Assembly: GCA_936440205.1 (NCBI GenBank)
Contig: OW387138.1
Coordinates: 52,405,526-52,469,525 of the forward strand
Direction of reading: 5' to 3'
DNA from: Lepidonotus clava
Taxonomy: Eukaryota; Annelida; Polychaeta; Phyllodocida; Polynoidae
DNA length: 64,000 bases
Below the pieces are notes generated by a model that was not told where the DNA came from, searched no databases, and saw only the letters and a program-made list of their open reading frames with translations. The stretch's first letter is position 1. Each line of letters opens with the position of its first letter. Made by a program: the position numbers and the translations under genes. This document shows positions 10,436 through 21,800 of the stretch, piece after piece.

Positions 10436-10782
10436 CGTGGGACTGTGTGTGTGCACGTGGTGGGCACAGCCTTATAAAGCTGGTACACCTGACTCAAGAA
10501 ACCACCCGTAAATGCACACAGCCTCACACCCCCAGCCTGTGAAATAACTTCAGAAAACGTACCTCAAAGTCGCACATCCTGTCACCGTAACTTTGTGAAG
10601 TAATTTCCTACCTTTTATTTTAAATTTGAAAGTAGTCACATTCTAAGGTTTAGGGCGTAATATAATTATTCCTCCCATGAATACACTACTTCAAGACGAA
10701 TTTTTTTTAAAAAAATGTTGATTTTGTTGGCAAAAGCGTCTAAAACACATAATCCTAACAATGCATATACAACACCGGACAA

Positions 10783-11006
10783 TGTCCGAAATTAAGCTGC
10801 TGCGCCCTATAGGCCGGGCCTATAGGCCTGCACCCGGCGTGCACACTCACGGCCAGGTGCGCTATTTTTAAGTTGTGCACCCTTTTTATACATGTGCACA
10901 CTTCTCATGGAATTTTTTCATTCCCATATATCAGGGGGTGCATAGATAAAATTTGTGGTGCACAATCTCAGTAATTATGCATACGTTTTCAGCTTAATTT
11001 CGGACA
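10783..11006. mobile_element. Small inverted-repeat element (MITE), 224 bp
   Basis: A 17-bp terminal inverted repeat TGTCCGAAATTAAGCTG is perfect at both ends (10783-10799 and 10990-11006). The interior is GC-rich with further local palindromes and no ORF. No clear target duplication, so the superfamily is open. Confidence 0.65.
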
Positions 11007-11144
11007 CCGCGAGTTCGATATCTTGCAAAAAGGTAGAAGTTAACGTTTGCTTTGTGCATGTCTATTGAATTAGTGTAAGAGTCACCAGATGAACATACAT
11101 GATAAGAATTCTTCCAAATTACTTAGGTTATAAAAACATATATA

Positions 11145-11223
11145 TATATGTGACACTCCACGGGAAATCCAAGCTTATTGCAGGTATAGATAAGCTTGGA
11201 TTTCCCATGGAATGTCACATATA
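11145..11223. mobile_element. Foldback hairpin, possibly a TA-flanked micro-MITE
   Basis: Two arms of about 33 bp (TATATGTGACAC/TTCCA...AAGCTTAT) pair with only two mismatches around a loop of about 11 nt. The hairpin is flanked by TA, as expected for a Tc1/mariner-type micro-element, but it is too short to assign. Confidence 0.55.
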
Positions 11224-11771
11224 GTGGCCGGTGCCGCTGGCAAGTGTCGGTATACCTGACGACAATGATCAAGGGACACACTTCCCCGCAAGCACTGAGG
11301 CCCTGGGAAAAATCGATATTAGACTGCTTTATAAGCGAGAGTGTAGGAGAGTCGGGGTAGAGAGAACAGTAGCACTTGGATCAGACGAATCGGGAGATTC
11401 GGAAGGGGTTTAGATAGTCATACAATCAAGGGAGATCTGGTGACTTATACTACGTCGTTACGAGACGGCCGGAGGCGAGAGCAAGCGGACTTCACGGAGG
11501 AAGCTTGCATCCCTCAAACTGAACTGTAATACCTTGGATTCATTGCCTCCACGAGCAGCTGTACGCATCACTATAACCACCAATAAACTTACCGCACGGC
11601 CAGACGTTGTTCATGTTATGGATTGAGCGCCCATACCGTGGACTCGCTCACCACTCCACTAGCCCTCCCAGTAAAGACAATACCAGCCGTACTAGTTATA
11701 TCTGATAATGCACGGAAATGATAATTAACACCAAAACATACAATAGCGTTCAATCTATAGGTCCTCTAGAT

Positions 11772-14700
11772 CTACATGAAGTCGTGGCGCCGAAGGGGAC
11801 AGACGATCATATTTTCTTTTTCAACCACATATCCAAAATGTCCACTTATCCGCATAACAGGCAGGAACGATGCCCATGAAGGTTGCTCGAACTTTGCCTT
11901 GTGCCACATTGTATAAGGACTTATGTATTTGGATGCGACGGTGCTGTGTTGGTACCACTTCACAGCTGCAAACAGATGTTGCCTCTTCTTCCCAGTTGTC
12001 CGACATTGTATGTAATGTTTCATGTAGTGGGTGGCGATGCACGGGCGCTCCTGGGGGTCATTCTGTTCGTCTTCGTACCAATTGGCCATTAGTCTAGACA
12101 ACTTTTTACCACTGCTGGACATTTTGCTGGAATAAGTCATGGGGCCATATTTTACGACTTTAGACTGCACGTAAAATGAAGGCATAAATGACTTGTCTAC
12201 GATCTCCTGTTCTGTGGGGTACATCTTTTTGTATGTTTCTTTGTGCAGCTCAAGATCGGCCGAGTCGAGCCACACCTTTTGTTCTCCAAATGTCTCGAAG
12301 CCGTCGGGGAGACTCCATAGGCTCTCGCACTGCGCCAAATCTCGCTCATTGGGTACATCGAGTGTTTGCAGGACCGTTGTTGCTTTCTTCTCTCCTTTTC
12401 CCAGCTGGCAGTGTTTGCCAAATTTCCCCTCGTGTTTGGTCGACATTTCGGCGCGCGCCTGACTGACACGACTCATCCGGTGAAACCTCTCAAACAATTG
12501 TTTCTCTATCTGGCGATTGTTAGTCGGCACATCCCCCAAGTAACCATTATACCGCTCAAAACTGAACAGCCAAGTACTGGGATCTGGACCATACTCCCGG
12601 AGACACTCCCTTAAATGGAGATGTAGATGCATGTTTGGGGTAATGAATTCAGAACCGAACTGGACCTGTGTGCTCTTGCAAAAGTACAATAGTTTCCTGT
12701 GTGCCTGTTCTATCTCGTAGTATGTAATACAAGGCTTGCACAGAAGTCGAGTGGCCTCTACGAAACGCTGCCAGCTTTGAAGCATATTTTCCGGCAAAAG
12801 GCCCTGGAGGCAGTATCCAGACGAGACTGTAACCCAATTCTTCCACTCCTTTGCCGTCCACATCCCAGCGTTCGATTTGATGTTAGTTACCACGCAGTCA
12901 TCCGGTAGTCCCTCTGTAAACTGATTCAGACGAGCATCAATAATCAACACCTGATTAGCGCTTAGTACAACCCCCAACGCCAACCCTTCCTCATCTCTTG
13001 ATTTCTTCTTCTTCTTTGACCACTCTGCGTCGGTCCACCTCCTCCACATTCACTTGGCGGTCCCTGAATCCCAATAATAAAAGCACATATGTGAAATCGG
13101 TATTGAATCCTCAATCAACTTAATAGTCCAAATTATAGGCAAATGCAAGTTCCATTTTAAACACATTATCTGTGCTAAACATTACTTAATGTTAGGTCAA
13201 GCTTCAACACTTACCCAACAGTACATTATGCATCACATCGATCGAGAGGAACCTGAAAAAATGAATATTGTCAAACGTCTAAGTAAAAACATATAATATA
13301 GTTACTGCTAATGGAAACATTTTTATTAATGTTTATTCAAATGTCAAATTAAAATTTTTAATATTTTGGTAAAATTCTGTGTAAGCTTGGCCTTTAAATT
13401 TGTTCGGCCTGGAGATTGAACTTACTTGATGGGATTGAAGTAGGGCAATTCCAGGAGGACACAGGAACGAGCTCCATACTGTTTCTCAAGTTTACTTTTC
13501 TCTCTCGGGGTGGATGCAGCTCTAATCTCCCTCACTCTCTCCTTGTGTTGGTCCAGAGTACGAGGAGTCCAATTCGCCACGGTGAATCCTCCACGGTTTG
13601 AATTCTTGAATTCCTTCAGACATTTTGAACAACCCATGATAGCATTAGGTAGCAGGAAACCGCAGGTCTTCCTCCCTGCAGGGAGGTCTGCAGCAACGTT
13701 CAAAAGCGCCAACTTAACGGTCTTGCCCCTTGGGTAATCCTTGGTTATAAGCCTTTTTCCCCGATTCCAGAATTCCTTGAGTTCGTTGACTAGGGGCCTC
13801 AGAAAACTGGTAAGGTCGGCGGGTTCTTTACTTAAGTTTGGAATGATACCGTATAGTATGACGTTCTCAAGTCTGTACCGCTCATTTCTGGGTAGGTTAA
13901 GTATTGTTAGGTAAATGCCCCTTACTGACATCGAAGCTTTCCGAGAGAATGGTTGAAACCAATCGATATTCATCTGAAGAGCCAAGTTGTTTTCATTATC
14001 AAGAAAACACTCGTTGTTCCCGTTAAAGTCTTGCCATACCGAACCGTCGTAGATGTCAGCATACACTCCGTCGGGTATCCTCCTCCCATTCCATTCTCTA
14101 CATTTCAGCTCAAAACCTGGACGTTTCATCATAACCTGCAAACTCTTCTCGAGCGACTGGTAACAGAATGTCTTGACTGGAAGGAAGGTAATTTCCCCAC
14201 TAATCTTGGCCTCATAAAACAATTTCCAGTTGCAACTTTTGAAATCATCACCGACGGTTGTGCACCGCATGGGTTGCTGATTACCATGAGTATCCGTGTA
14301 AAAGCCTCGAGCTCGCACACGCTCAGTGGTGGACAACGCAGAATGCGACAACGTATAACAGGTCGGGCAGCATACACTCGTAGAGTAATTAGTCAACGTT
14401 AGGTCTGTACCCAACCATTTGTACATCATCAGCATCGTTTTGGGGAATACTGCCTCCGCTGCTTGTGAAACCTGGTCATTACCTGCTACCGTCAATAATT
14501 CACAAATGAAGCACATAACTTTAGCCATTTGCGTATCACTGGTGAAGGTGTGGATCTGCCACTGCAAAAGAAAGAACAGAACCCATGAAAATAGGCTTTG
14601 GATATTCTTATTAGTGGCACCAAGAACAACCCTTGACAATGGGCTAGGAAGACCCGTCCCGTCACCGAAAACCACTTTTAAGTGACGGATGGCCCTGTTG

Positions 14701-15832
14701 CGAATCTTGTCTGCCTCTGGATCAAGGTTATCATTTTCATCCGATTCTTGGGAATCTTCCATCATACCGTAATAGTCTTCCATATCATCACCTGACTCCT
14801 CATCGGCTTCCATGGGTACCGCCTCTTCAACAGGCTGATTGCGACCCACAAGCTGACTGTCTGCTTCTCCCGTATTCCCGACTTCAGCCTGCCGCTGATT
14901 AGCAGCTGCAGCTTCCGCCCGAATACCAGCTCCAACCTGGATACCAACCTGGATACCACCTTCAGCCCGAATACCCGCTTCAACCTGGATACCACCTTCA
15001 GCCTCAATACCCGCATCAGCCTGGTTACCTGCCTCAGCCTGAAACTGAAAACCTGCTTCAGCCTGGTTACCTGCCTCAGTCTGAAAACCTGCTTCAGCCT
15101 GGTTACCTGCCTCAGCCTGAAAACCTGCTTCAGCCTGGTTACCTGCCTCAGCCTGAAAACCTGCTTCAGCCTGGTTACCTGCCTCAGCCTTAAAACCTGC
15201 TTCAGCCTGGTTACCTGCCTCTGCCTGAACACCCGCTTCAGCCTCAAGACCCACTTCTGCCTGAATACCTGCTGTGGCCTCAAGACCCACTTCTGCCTGA
15301 TTGCCAGCGTGTTGAGGTAAACCAAATTTGGGTGGTTCTGCAAGACACATGTATAAGAATAAATTAAATGTACAGTAGGGTTGCAGAGTACAGACTATCC
15401 CACCCAATGTTGTTTCTCTGACTGAAAAGTTATGATAGAAAGATGCATGGAGGGATACATATATATAACGTCCATTGTTTAAGTTATCCATTATTTGAAC
15501 AATTGTTTAATTGTTAAGAAAAGATTTAGGTTGCCGATAATTTTCTAAACACTAACTGATCATTAAGATTATAGGAGGTATTGGAAAATAATATCTATGC
15601 GCGCAAGCTAGCTAGGAAGGTTTTGAAGGATATCGATTTCAGGTGCATGTGCCTGTATCCTAGTTATACTATTTATCTGGTACTCACCATGCTCCGTACG
15701 ATGATTCCTGTTATATGTACTTTTTGAAACTGGACGTTTACATGTGTCGCACCATCGGTTTCGGCTAGTGTCCATATTTCTTCTGGCTTCTGCTTGGTCA
15801 CTGGTCAGACCCTTGAAACCCCACGAGGCCAT
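11772..15832 (-). CDS. CACTA/EnSpm TNP2-type transposase, four exons, one internal stop
   Basis: Exons 15832-15688, 15337-13426, 13252-13215 and 13063-11772 have GT/AG ends and matching phases, giving 1129 codons. Exon 1 encodes a C2H2 finger (CDTC-x12-HRTEH). Exon 2 carries a tandem NQAEAGF-type repeat, then a conserved part (CCPTCYTLSH, LPYFNPIK). Exon 3 encodes FLSIDVMHNVLLG, and the joint to exon 4 reads GTAK, the TNP2 signature (I-D-x-MHN-LG-TAK). Exon 4 has the NMHLHLHL...WLFSFERYNGYLG...TNNRQIE block (DUF4218-like). Cut-and-paste transposase. The only lesion seen is TGA at 13052-13050, just after GTAK. A TATA box lies 69 bp upstream. Element termini were not located. Confidence 0.85.
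14990..15310 (-). repeat. Coding minisatellite in the CACTA transposase
   Basis: A unit of about 42 bp encoding NQAEAGFQAEAG and variants is repeated several times in exon 2, followed by looser copies (GIQAEGG, GIRAEGG). Length variation between copies of the element is expected here. Confidence 0.8.
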
Positions 15833-15900
15833 GGCGAACTTGAGTTAGACAGCAGCACTTCAGGGCGATGAACCTTCCCCAATTGCGACCACGACCCAAG

Positions 15901-15910
15901 TATTTATATA
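15901..15910 (-). promoter_or_regulatory. TATA box of the CACTA transposase gene
   Basis: TATATAAATA on the minus strand, 69 bp upstream of the ATG at 15832 (GTTCGCCATGG, a good Kozak context). Confidence 0.6.
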
Positions 15911-16125
15911 TGGTACAGACCGATGCCTATGGTCCCACCAGCTGAAAGCCGCGAATTGCCGCGACATGCCACAGCCCCGACCCAGGGGAAGCTGCACTTG
16001 AGCTCCTAACCTCAGCCACCCGCGTGAAATTAAAGCCGAGAACAGCTGCCACAGTATTACCATGAGATTACTGTAGCCGCCAGCCTGGCCGTCACGGTAG
16101 CGCGTTGTCGTGATTTGTCGGGCGC

Positions 16126-16281
16126 GTGAAGTTTCTTCAGCTTCCGAAACGCATCATCCGCCGTCAGGTCTACTGGTGAGGGCATGTCACCTGCCATTAA
16201 AACCTAGGGTCTACCCATTAAAGGGCGGTGAAGTTTCCTCAGCTTCCGAAACGCATCGTCCGCCGTCAGGTCGACTGGTGA
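16126..16281 (+). repeat. Two direct repeats of about 54 bp, 102 bp apart
   Basis: Copies at 16126-16179 and 16228-16281 share GTGAAGTTTC(T/C)TCAGCTTCCG and what follows, with four differences. They lie between the CACTA gene and the membrane-protein exon; they could be subterminal repeats of the CACTA element. Confidence 0.65.
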
Positions 16282-16705
16282 TAGGATTTCATATGCCTTG
16301 AAAACCGAGCTCGAGGGTCTAACCTTGCCGCTACTACTTAGGGCCAGCTTATTTCGTTATAGTGCGTTTGGTGTACGGCTACGTCAATATCATGAGTGTC
16401 AAAATCATGAGTGTCACCCTTGGTGAGAATCTTCTTAATTACTTTGGTTCGACAAGTCATACGAGTCCATGGCCGACTTTCCAAATTCTTCAAAATACGT
16501 AAAACATATGTATTCATTCTGTTGGTCCCCCTTCCTGATTAATTAGTATGGCCAGTTTTCTGAATTCTAGGGTGTGGCCATATGGCAGTTATAGTTTATT
16601 CTGTCTGTTTGAATTGCCTGGCCATGGTAATTTGGAAGGAAGGTGTTTGTTTAAAGTTGAGATGACAACCTTCATGTTCTCTTTTTCTTTTTTTTTTCAA
16701 TATTA

Positions 16706-17491
16706 GCTGCCGCGTACTTGGTTCTTGTATCATGCTTGGAATTTGTTCGAACTGCCAGTGGTGGATACAGGCCTAGGGTCGTTCACAATAAGCCTGGAGT
16801 AACCCGTACCCGGTTGGTCAACCTCACTGCTCCAATTACCGGCCACCCTCCACCAAAACACGATGCGATGACCGGCCTCACCTTTCATGACACCCTGCAA
16901 GCCTTGTTGGACCAGGACCATACCGTAACTGACACTGGATCTGAAGCCAACCCAGGAGACGAAAACATTGAAGAATTCCCAACTGTGGTACTTCTCTCTT
17001 CGTACACTCTTCTTGTTATCCTCGCCGTAGCCATAATTATTAGCATATTGTTTGTTTGCTCCGGAATAACTCGCATCTTCGCGGACGCTCGTTTTTGTGT
17101 ATACTTGCTTGTCTCGGGCAATCACAGTGTATGGCTTAAAATTGGCACGTTCCCTGGACATTTCGGCGACTATATCTTTCAAACAGACGATCCTATGACA
17201 CTGACTAAAGCCGAAAATATATGCCTAGGCGCACGATACACATTTAACTGTGTCATCCAAATGACCGACTGCTATACCGGCACATCGACACGACTGCCCA
17301 CACATTTAAAGAATAATAAACTGAAGGACATCATGTTGACAAGATTGATGACTAAGGACATTATACGCTACCAGTTGGTTACCATGGGTATAGGCATAGG
17401 AGAGCCTGTTCTTTTGGGGAAATACCGGCCCGGTGAGCTTGCAATTAGTACTTCTACTTCAGTCGACTTAAGCCGTGTTGACCTTGATTAA
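16706..17491 (+). CDS. Terminal exon of an unrecognised single-pass membrane protein
   Basis: A pyrimidine tract and TATTAG acceptor at about 16700-16705 open a frame of about 261 codons ending at 17491, with an AATAAA near 17597. The product starts with a hydrophobic stretch (YLVLVSCLEFV), then a polar region, then a strong membrane segment (TLLVILAVAIIISILFVCSG, about residues 95-115), and a tail of about 140 residues ending in DLSRVDLD. No ATG is needed if upstream exons exist, but none were identified. I do not recognise the family. An envelope-type tail from an LTR element or a host membrane protein are both possible. Confidence 0.45.
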   Translation, partial: AAAYLVLVSCLEFVRTASGGYRPRVVHNKPGVTRTRLVNLTAPITGHPPPKHDAMTGLTFHDTLQALLDQDHTVTDTGSEANPGDENIEEFPTVVLLSSYTLLVILAVAIIISILFVCSGITRIFADARFCVYLLVSGNHSVWLKIGTFPGHFGDYIFQTDDPMTLTKAENICLGARYTFNCVIQMTDCYTGTSTRLPTHLKNNKLKDIMLTRLMTKDIIRYQLVTMGIGIGEPVLLGKYRPGELAISTSTSVDLSRVDLD

Positions 17492-17499
17492 GTCTTGTG

Positions 17500-18821
17500 T
17501 GAAAAATGTTGTATTTTTGTGTGTTTACTACCAATATGCTGCCGAACGTGCGTGCAATCGATACAAGTGTTGTGGTCATAAATTGAATTTGTAGCTAAAT
17601 AAAATTTGGGTTTTGGAAAGAGGAGTATGACGCTGACAAGAGCGCTTTTATTCTGGCTCGGGATAGGGTCAACCCCTTAGGTAATCTGTGAGACAAGCCC
17701 CTAAGTTAGGGGCCTGAGGCTAAACCAGGTCTGCAACCTATGTGGCGAATGTGGCGAACGCCATAATCTCGCTATCGGGCTCTAACCGAGATTATGGCTA
17801 TAGCTAATTAAGCTATTGTCCCTTAATAAATCTCGACACCTAAATCGACTTGTTCGTTTTATAAATTATTAATTTTGCAATGACACAGAAGCTCCAAGTT
17901 ACCAATACAGAAATCCAGGAGAACTCCCACTTTAAAGGGTTACAATATGCGGGAGGTTTTTTTATCCTCTCACAGAAAGAATATAGGTGTGATACAAATC
18001 CTAGAAAGTATTTCGGGTTCATCAGGAGACTATATGGTCACATGTGAATTTTTATAGGTCCTACTGGCAGAGATGTATTTGATCATAATAAAATTTCAGA
18101 AAAATAACTTTTGCAACTTACTGCATGAAATCTAACTTAAAAGGATCCACTAGAAAAGAATTCACAGTTCTTAAAACCGGCTTCATGTCAACATTATTTT
18201 TTGATCACTGCGAAATAAGTACGAAGAGATGATCGATGTCGCATCATTTAAAAAATCTTATATCAAGCTTATGTTTGTTTAAAATACAGTTTTTATGAGT
18301 GATTTATGCTATTATTGATAACAGGTGTCATTCCATTGCTCTTCTAATAGTAGAGACGTTGTACCATAAAACTCATCAAAAAAGTGTTGTATTGTAATTG
18401 CTTTCAAGTGCAAGGTCTATCTTTAAGAAATAGCACATTCGGGTTTTCAACAAAATGACACGTCATTATAGTTAAATGCGTTTCGTATTCGTAAATAAAA
18501 AGTATTCATAAATTTAAGATTCACTAATTAGAAGGAGCTGGATAACGCGTACGGTTTTAGACTAATATAAGGCGAGTTTTAGGCAACCAACATATCTATA
18601 TAAATACTTCCCTGCTTAGCGAGCATGCCGCAATGAAAACAAGAAGCGCAAAGTTCTTTGATAAAAGTTTATAAAACGACTATACAATTTAAGACAGTAC
18701 AAAGACATAACATACAGCGTGACACAGACTATACAATTAAACGTAGTGTAAAGATCACATAAAGATGATAAACATAAACATCACATAACATAGAGCGTTA
18801 AACAGACCCTTTAGAAATAAG
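17500..18821. other. AT-rich stretch without a gene
   Basis: The only structure is a perfect 11-bp-arm hairpin at 17761-17797 (CCATAATCTCG ... CGAGATTATGG). Otherwise nothing was recognised up to the 3' end of the five-exon gene. Confidence 0.4.
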
Positions 18822-21800
18822 TTAGATTGGCTGTGCATCGGCGATACCCAACCGATACGTGGGCTTCACCGCCCAGTCTGGGGTGTTGGGAGGAGGCTCT
18901 TGGCGTTTAGGATTAGGGTCGGGGACATCTTTCCGCTTCTTTACCAATCTAATGCCCCGCTGACGTCTGCTGGTTGATTTATACTCGATGTCGTCCAGGT
19001 GGGCTTTGTAGGCCTTGAGGTCCTCGCTCTCCCACACGAGTGGTTTGACAAGGCGGTGGTATCGCTCGTCGGTCTTCCCATCTTGGTCGACCGGAAAATA
19101 AAGCCCGCGCTCCTCGTCGCTCGTGTAGTCGAGGGTGAGGAGGCGCCTCACAGAAGTCTTCCAAGTTTCGTCCCACGTCGTGACGAGTTTTTCCAAACCC
19201 ACTATCCGTCTTCTGAGCTTCTGCAAAGTTAAAAAGACACTTTTTATTTTAATACAGTTACGACATACTTGGTCAAGAACATCAAATAAACACAAACAAG
19301 TTTTTTTAATATTTTAGTTGCTTTAATTTAAAAGATGGTCACTGCAGTTAATTTCAAAAGCGTTGCTCTATCCTTGGTCTCCATAATATACAGGCACTTT
19401 TGCTTAATTGTGTCATATCCATTCTAATGGTATGTAAAGATTATTGTCCAAGGAAGCAAGTAAGGTATCAGTGCTCTATATAAATTTCATAATGTAAAAA
19501 AATGATAATTGTTTTCCAAGTTTCATTGTTTCAACCGTAAGTCACACCCGGAGGGGGGGCACTCACTCTTTGAAGGTAGATACTTTTTTTGAATAGGTTT
19601 AGATCAAGTCTGACAGCTCCCCTTTTCAGGCCTCCAAAAAGGCATTTGTTGACAAATTTTGTGGCCATTATTTGATTTTGGTACTAAAATTGATTAAGAA
19701 GCATTATGAAGTGATTGAATGACATGAAATAAACTGTTGATATAATATAATGGACAATACATTATTGAAAGCTCCCCATGATCATTTCACAGCCCCTTGT
19801 TTTAAGCCAAATTGGCGATTCACAGCTACAGCCCCGGTAGTTCCGACCGCAGTTGGTACGTATACCCATTTTTGAACCAAGTGCACCCCCGGGAAGTCAC
19901 ACCCCCTATACCATAGACAATACTCTTTCTCCTCGGCTTTGCACTTTTCCTGAAAAAAAAATTTACCGCAATATGTTTGAAAAGTGCAGAATTTCAGCCC
20001 GCCTGAATCTAACAACGTCAACAATGTTGAGAACAATAGAGGAAGTCCGGAACAAAAATTTATTTACCTCGTTGACGTGGTGACGGATGATAGCCTTTTC
20101 GTTGTTGTCATTGATGTTCCCGTTCCGCACGTTGCTGGCCCTGCTTTGGAGGGTCTTGAAGTAGGTGTTGGCAGCAGCTAGAAAAAGAGGAAGGACATGA
20201 AGTATGCTTAAAACTGGAGCCATTAAGTAGACAAAGGCAATATAAAAGCAATAAAGCAAGGGAATACATGTTAAAAATGCAAAGTGAGGTCACCATACTA
20301 TTCAGGAATTAAAACCATCATTACACCGGTATTATATTTCTTTGTCCAGATAATCGAACTAAAGTTTTTTCCAGATGACTGGTAGGATAACTTAATTTAT
20401 AAAAGTAACAATTTCCAATGTAAGTGGAGCCTATTTAGACACTAAAAACAGATTTCCAGCATTTCAAGCATCTGAAATTTTGTGTTAATTGAAGGATCAA
20501 AACTTTGGAATCATGGACATTAGATGCATGAAATGTACAGCTGCAGGTCAGCACGGCAAATTTTTGAACTCATACAGTAAGTAGACTTGGCCGTGTCTGA
20601 ATCAATTTGCTCCAAACCGTGTCAAGGAGTGTATGTCTTACTCCACCATTAAATGTGCATATACTATTGACACTGCAGCTGCAAAGTTTAGCACCCCCCC
20701 CTCCCTGCTTGGCACACAGGGCCACAGGAGGTTGCATAACGGTCCCCGCCCCCCCTCTTGCTTGTAACCCTGGAGCTGCCACTAAACTTTCACCTCCTTA
20801 AGTTGACCCAATGACCTAGATAATATAGTATTATATGTGTGTGTATATGTATTCAGGGGTGGGCACAAATTTGTCCCCTGTCGCACCAACCAGTTACTCT
20901 GTCGCACCATTAATTCCTAGGTAATACTATAACCCCCCCCCCCACTTCGAAAATGAAAAAAAGGTCTCAAAATGTGTGTCGTTTAACAAGTCCCCATTGT
21001 ATAGAGGGACCAATGTGTCATGGATGTGGGACTTCATAAGCTCTTGGGTTTTTTTTTTTTTTTTTTTTGAATTGTTTTTATTTCTGGGTTAATCAAGCTC
21101 GGCATCGCCGATCTTCCGCCTGCTCCCACTTTTTAACATGCATTTACTAATTGTGGGGCCGGACAGTCGTTACACTTTTACATTTCAATGATATCCAATT
21201 AATGATTTAATGTAATGAATTGATGAAAATGAAATGACAATCATATAGGAATTTTCCAGGTCACTTACACCAAAGTTTTAGTCAATTTTCTTATAAGGAT
21301 CCTTTATTAGTTGTTTGGCTTGCGATTTAAATAGTTCTATAGTCTCTATTTTAGCCACCTTTACTGGCAATTTGTTCCAAGCACTACATGCTCTATAAAG
21401 AGGATCCTTTAACATCTTATAATGTAGTGACCTGGGCAAGACCAATAGTGGACCAGCGCGTCTTCTTGTTCGTACATCTCTATTATCTAACAATTCCTTA
21501 CTCTTTGTCAAGTTAAAGGCAAAAGATAGTAGATGTAAATGTCTACGATGCGTCAACCTAAATATTTTTGCATCTTTATGTAAAACCTCAGTGGAAGACC
21601 GTTCATTATATGGTAATATATGTTGATTATAGACTATGTAAAGACCTTGATTTTGCAAATTTTGCAATTTGGAGTGTGCATATTTTTGGCCCTGATCATA
21701 GACAATATCAGCGTATTCAAGGACTGGTAGAATAGTTGATTTATATACCGTTAAAGCTGCCTTAAGGTTCATATATCTCCTTATCTTCCTAAAGTAATTG

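Noticed and set aside
10783-11006. Left terminus of the CACTA transposase element
   Set aside because: The inverted partner lies only 224 bp away, so this is a self-contained small element and it does not start with CAC.
14762-15343. 193-codon ORF with LRLKQV repeats
   Set aside because: It is a frame shadow of the coding minisatellite in the CACTA transposase.
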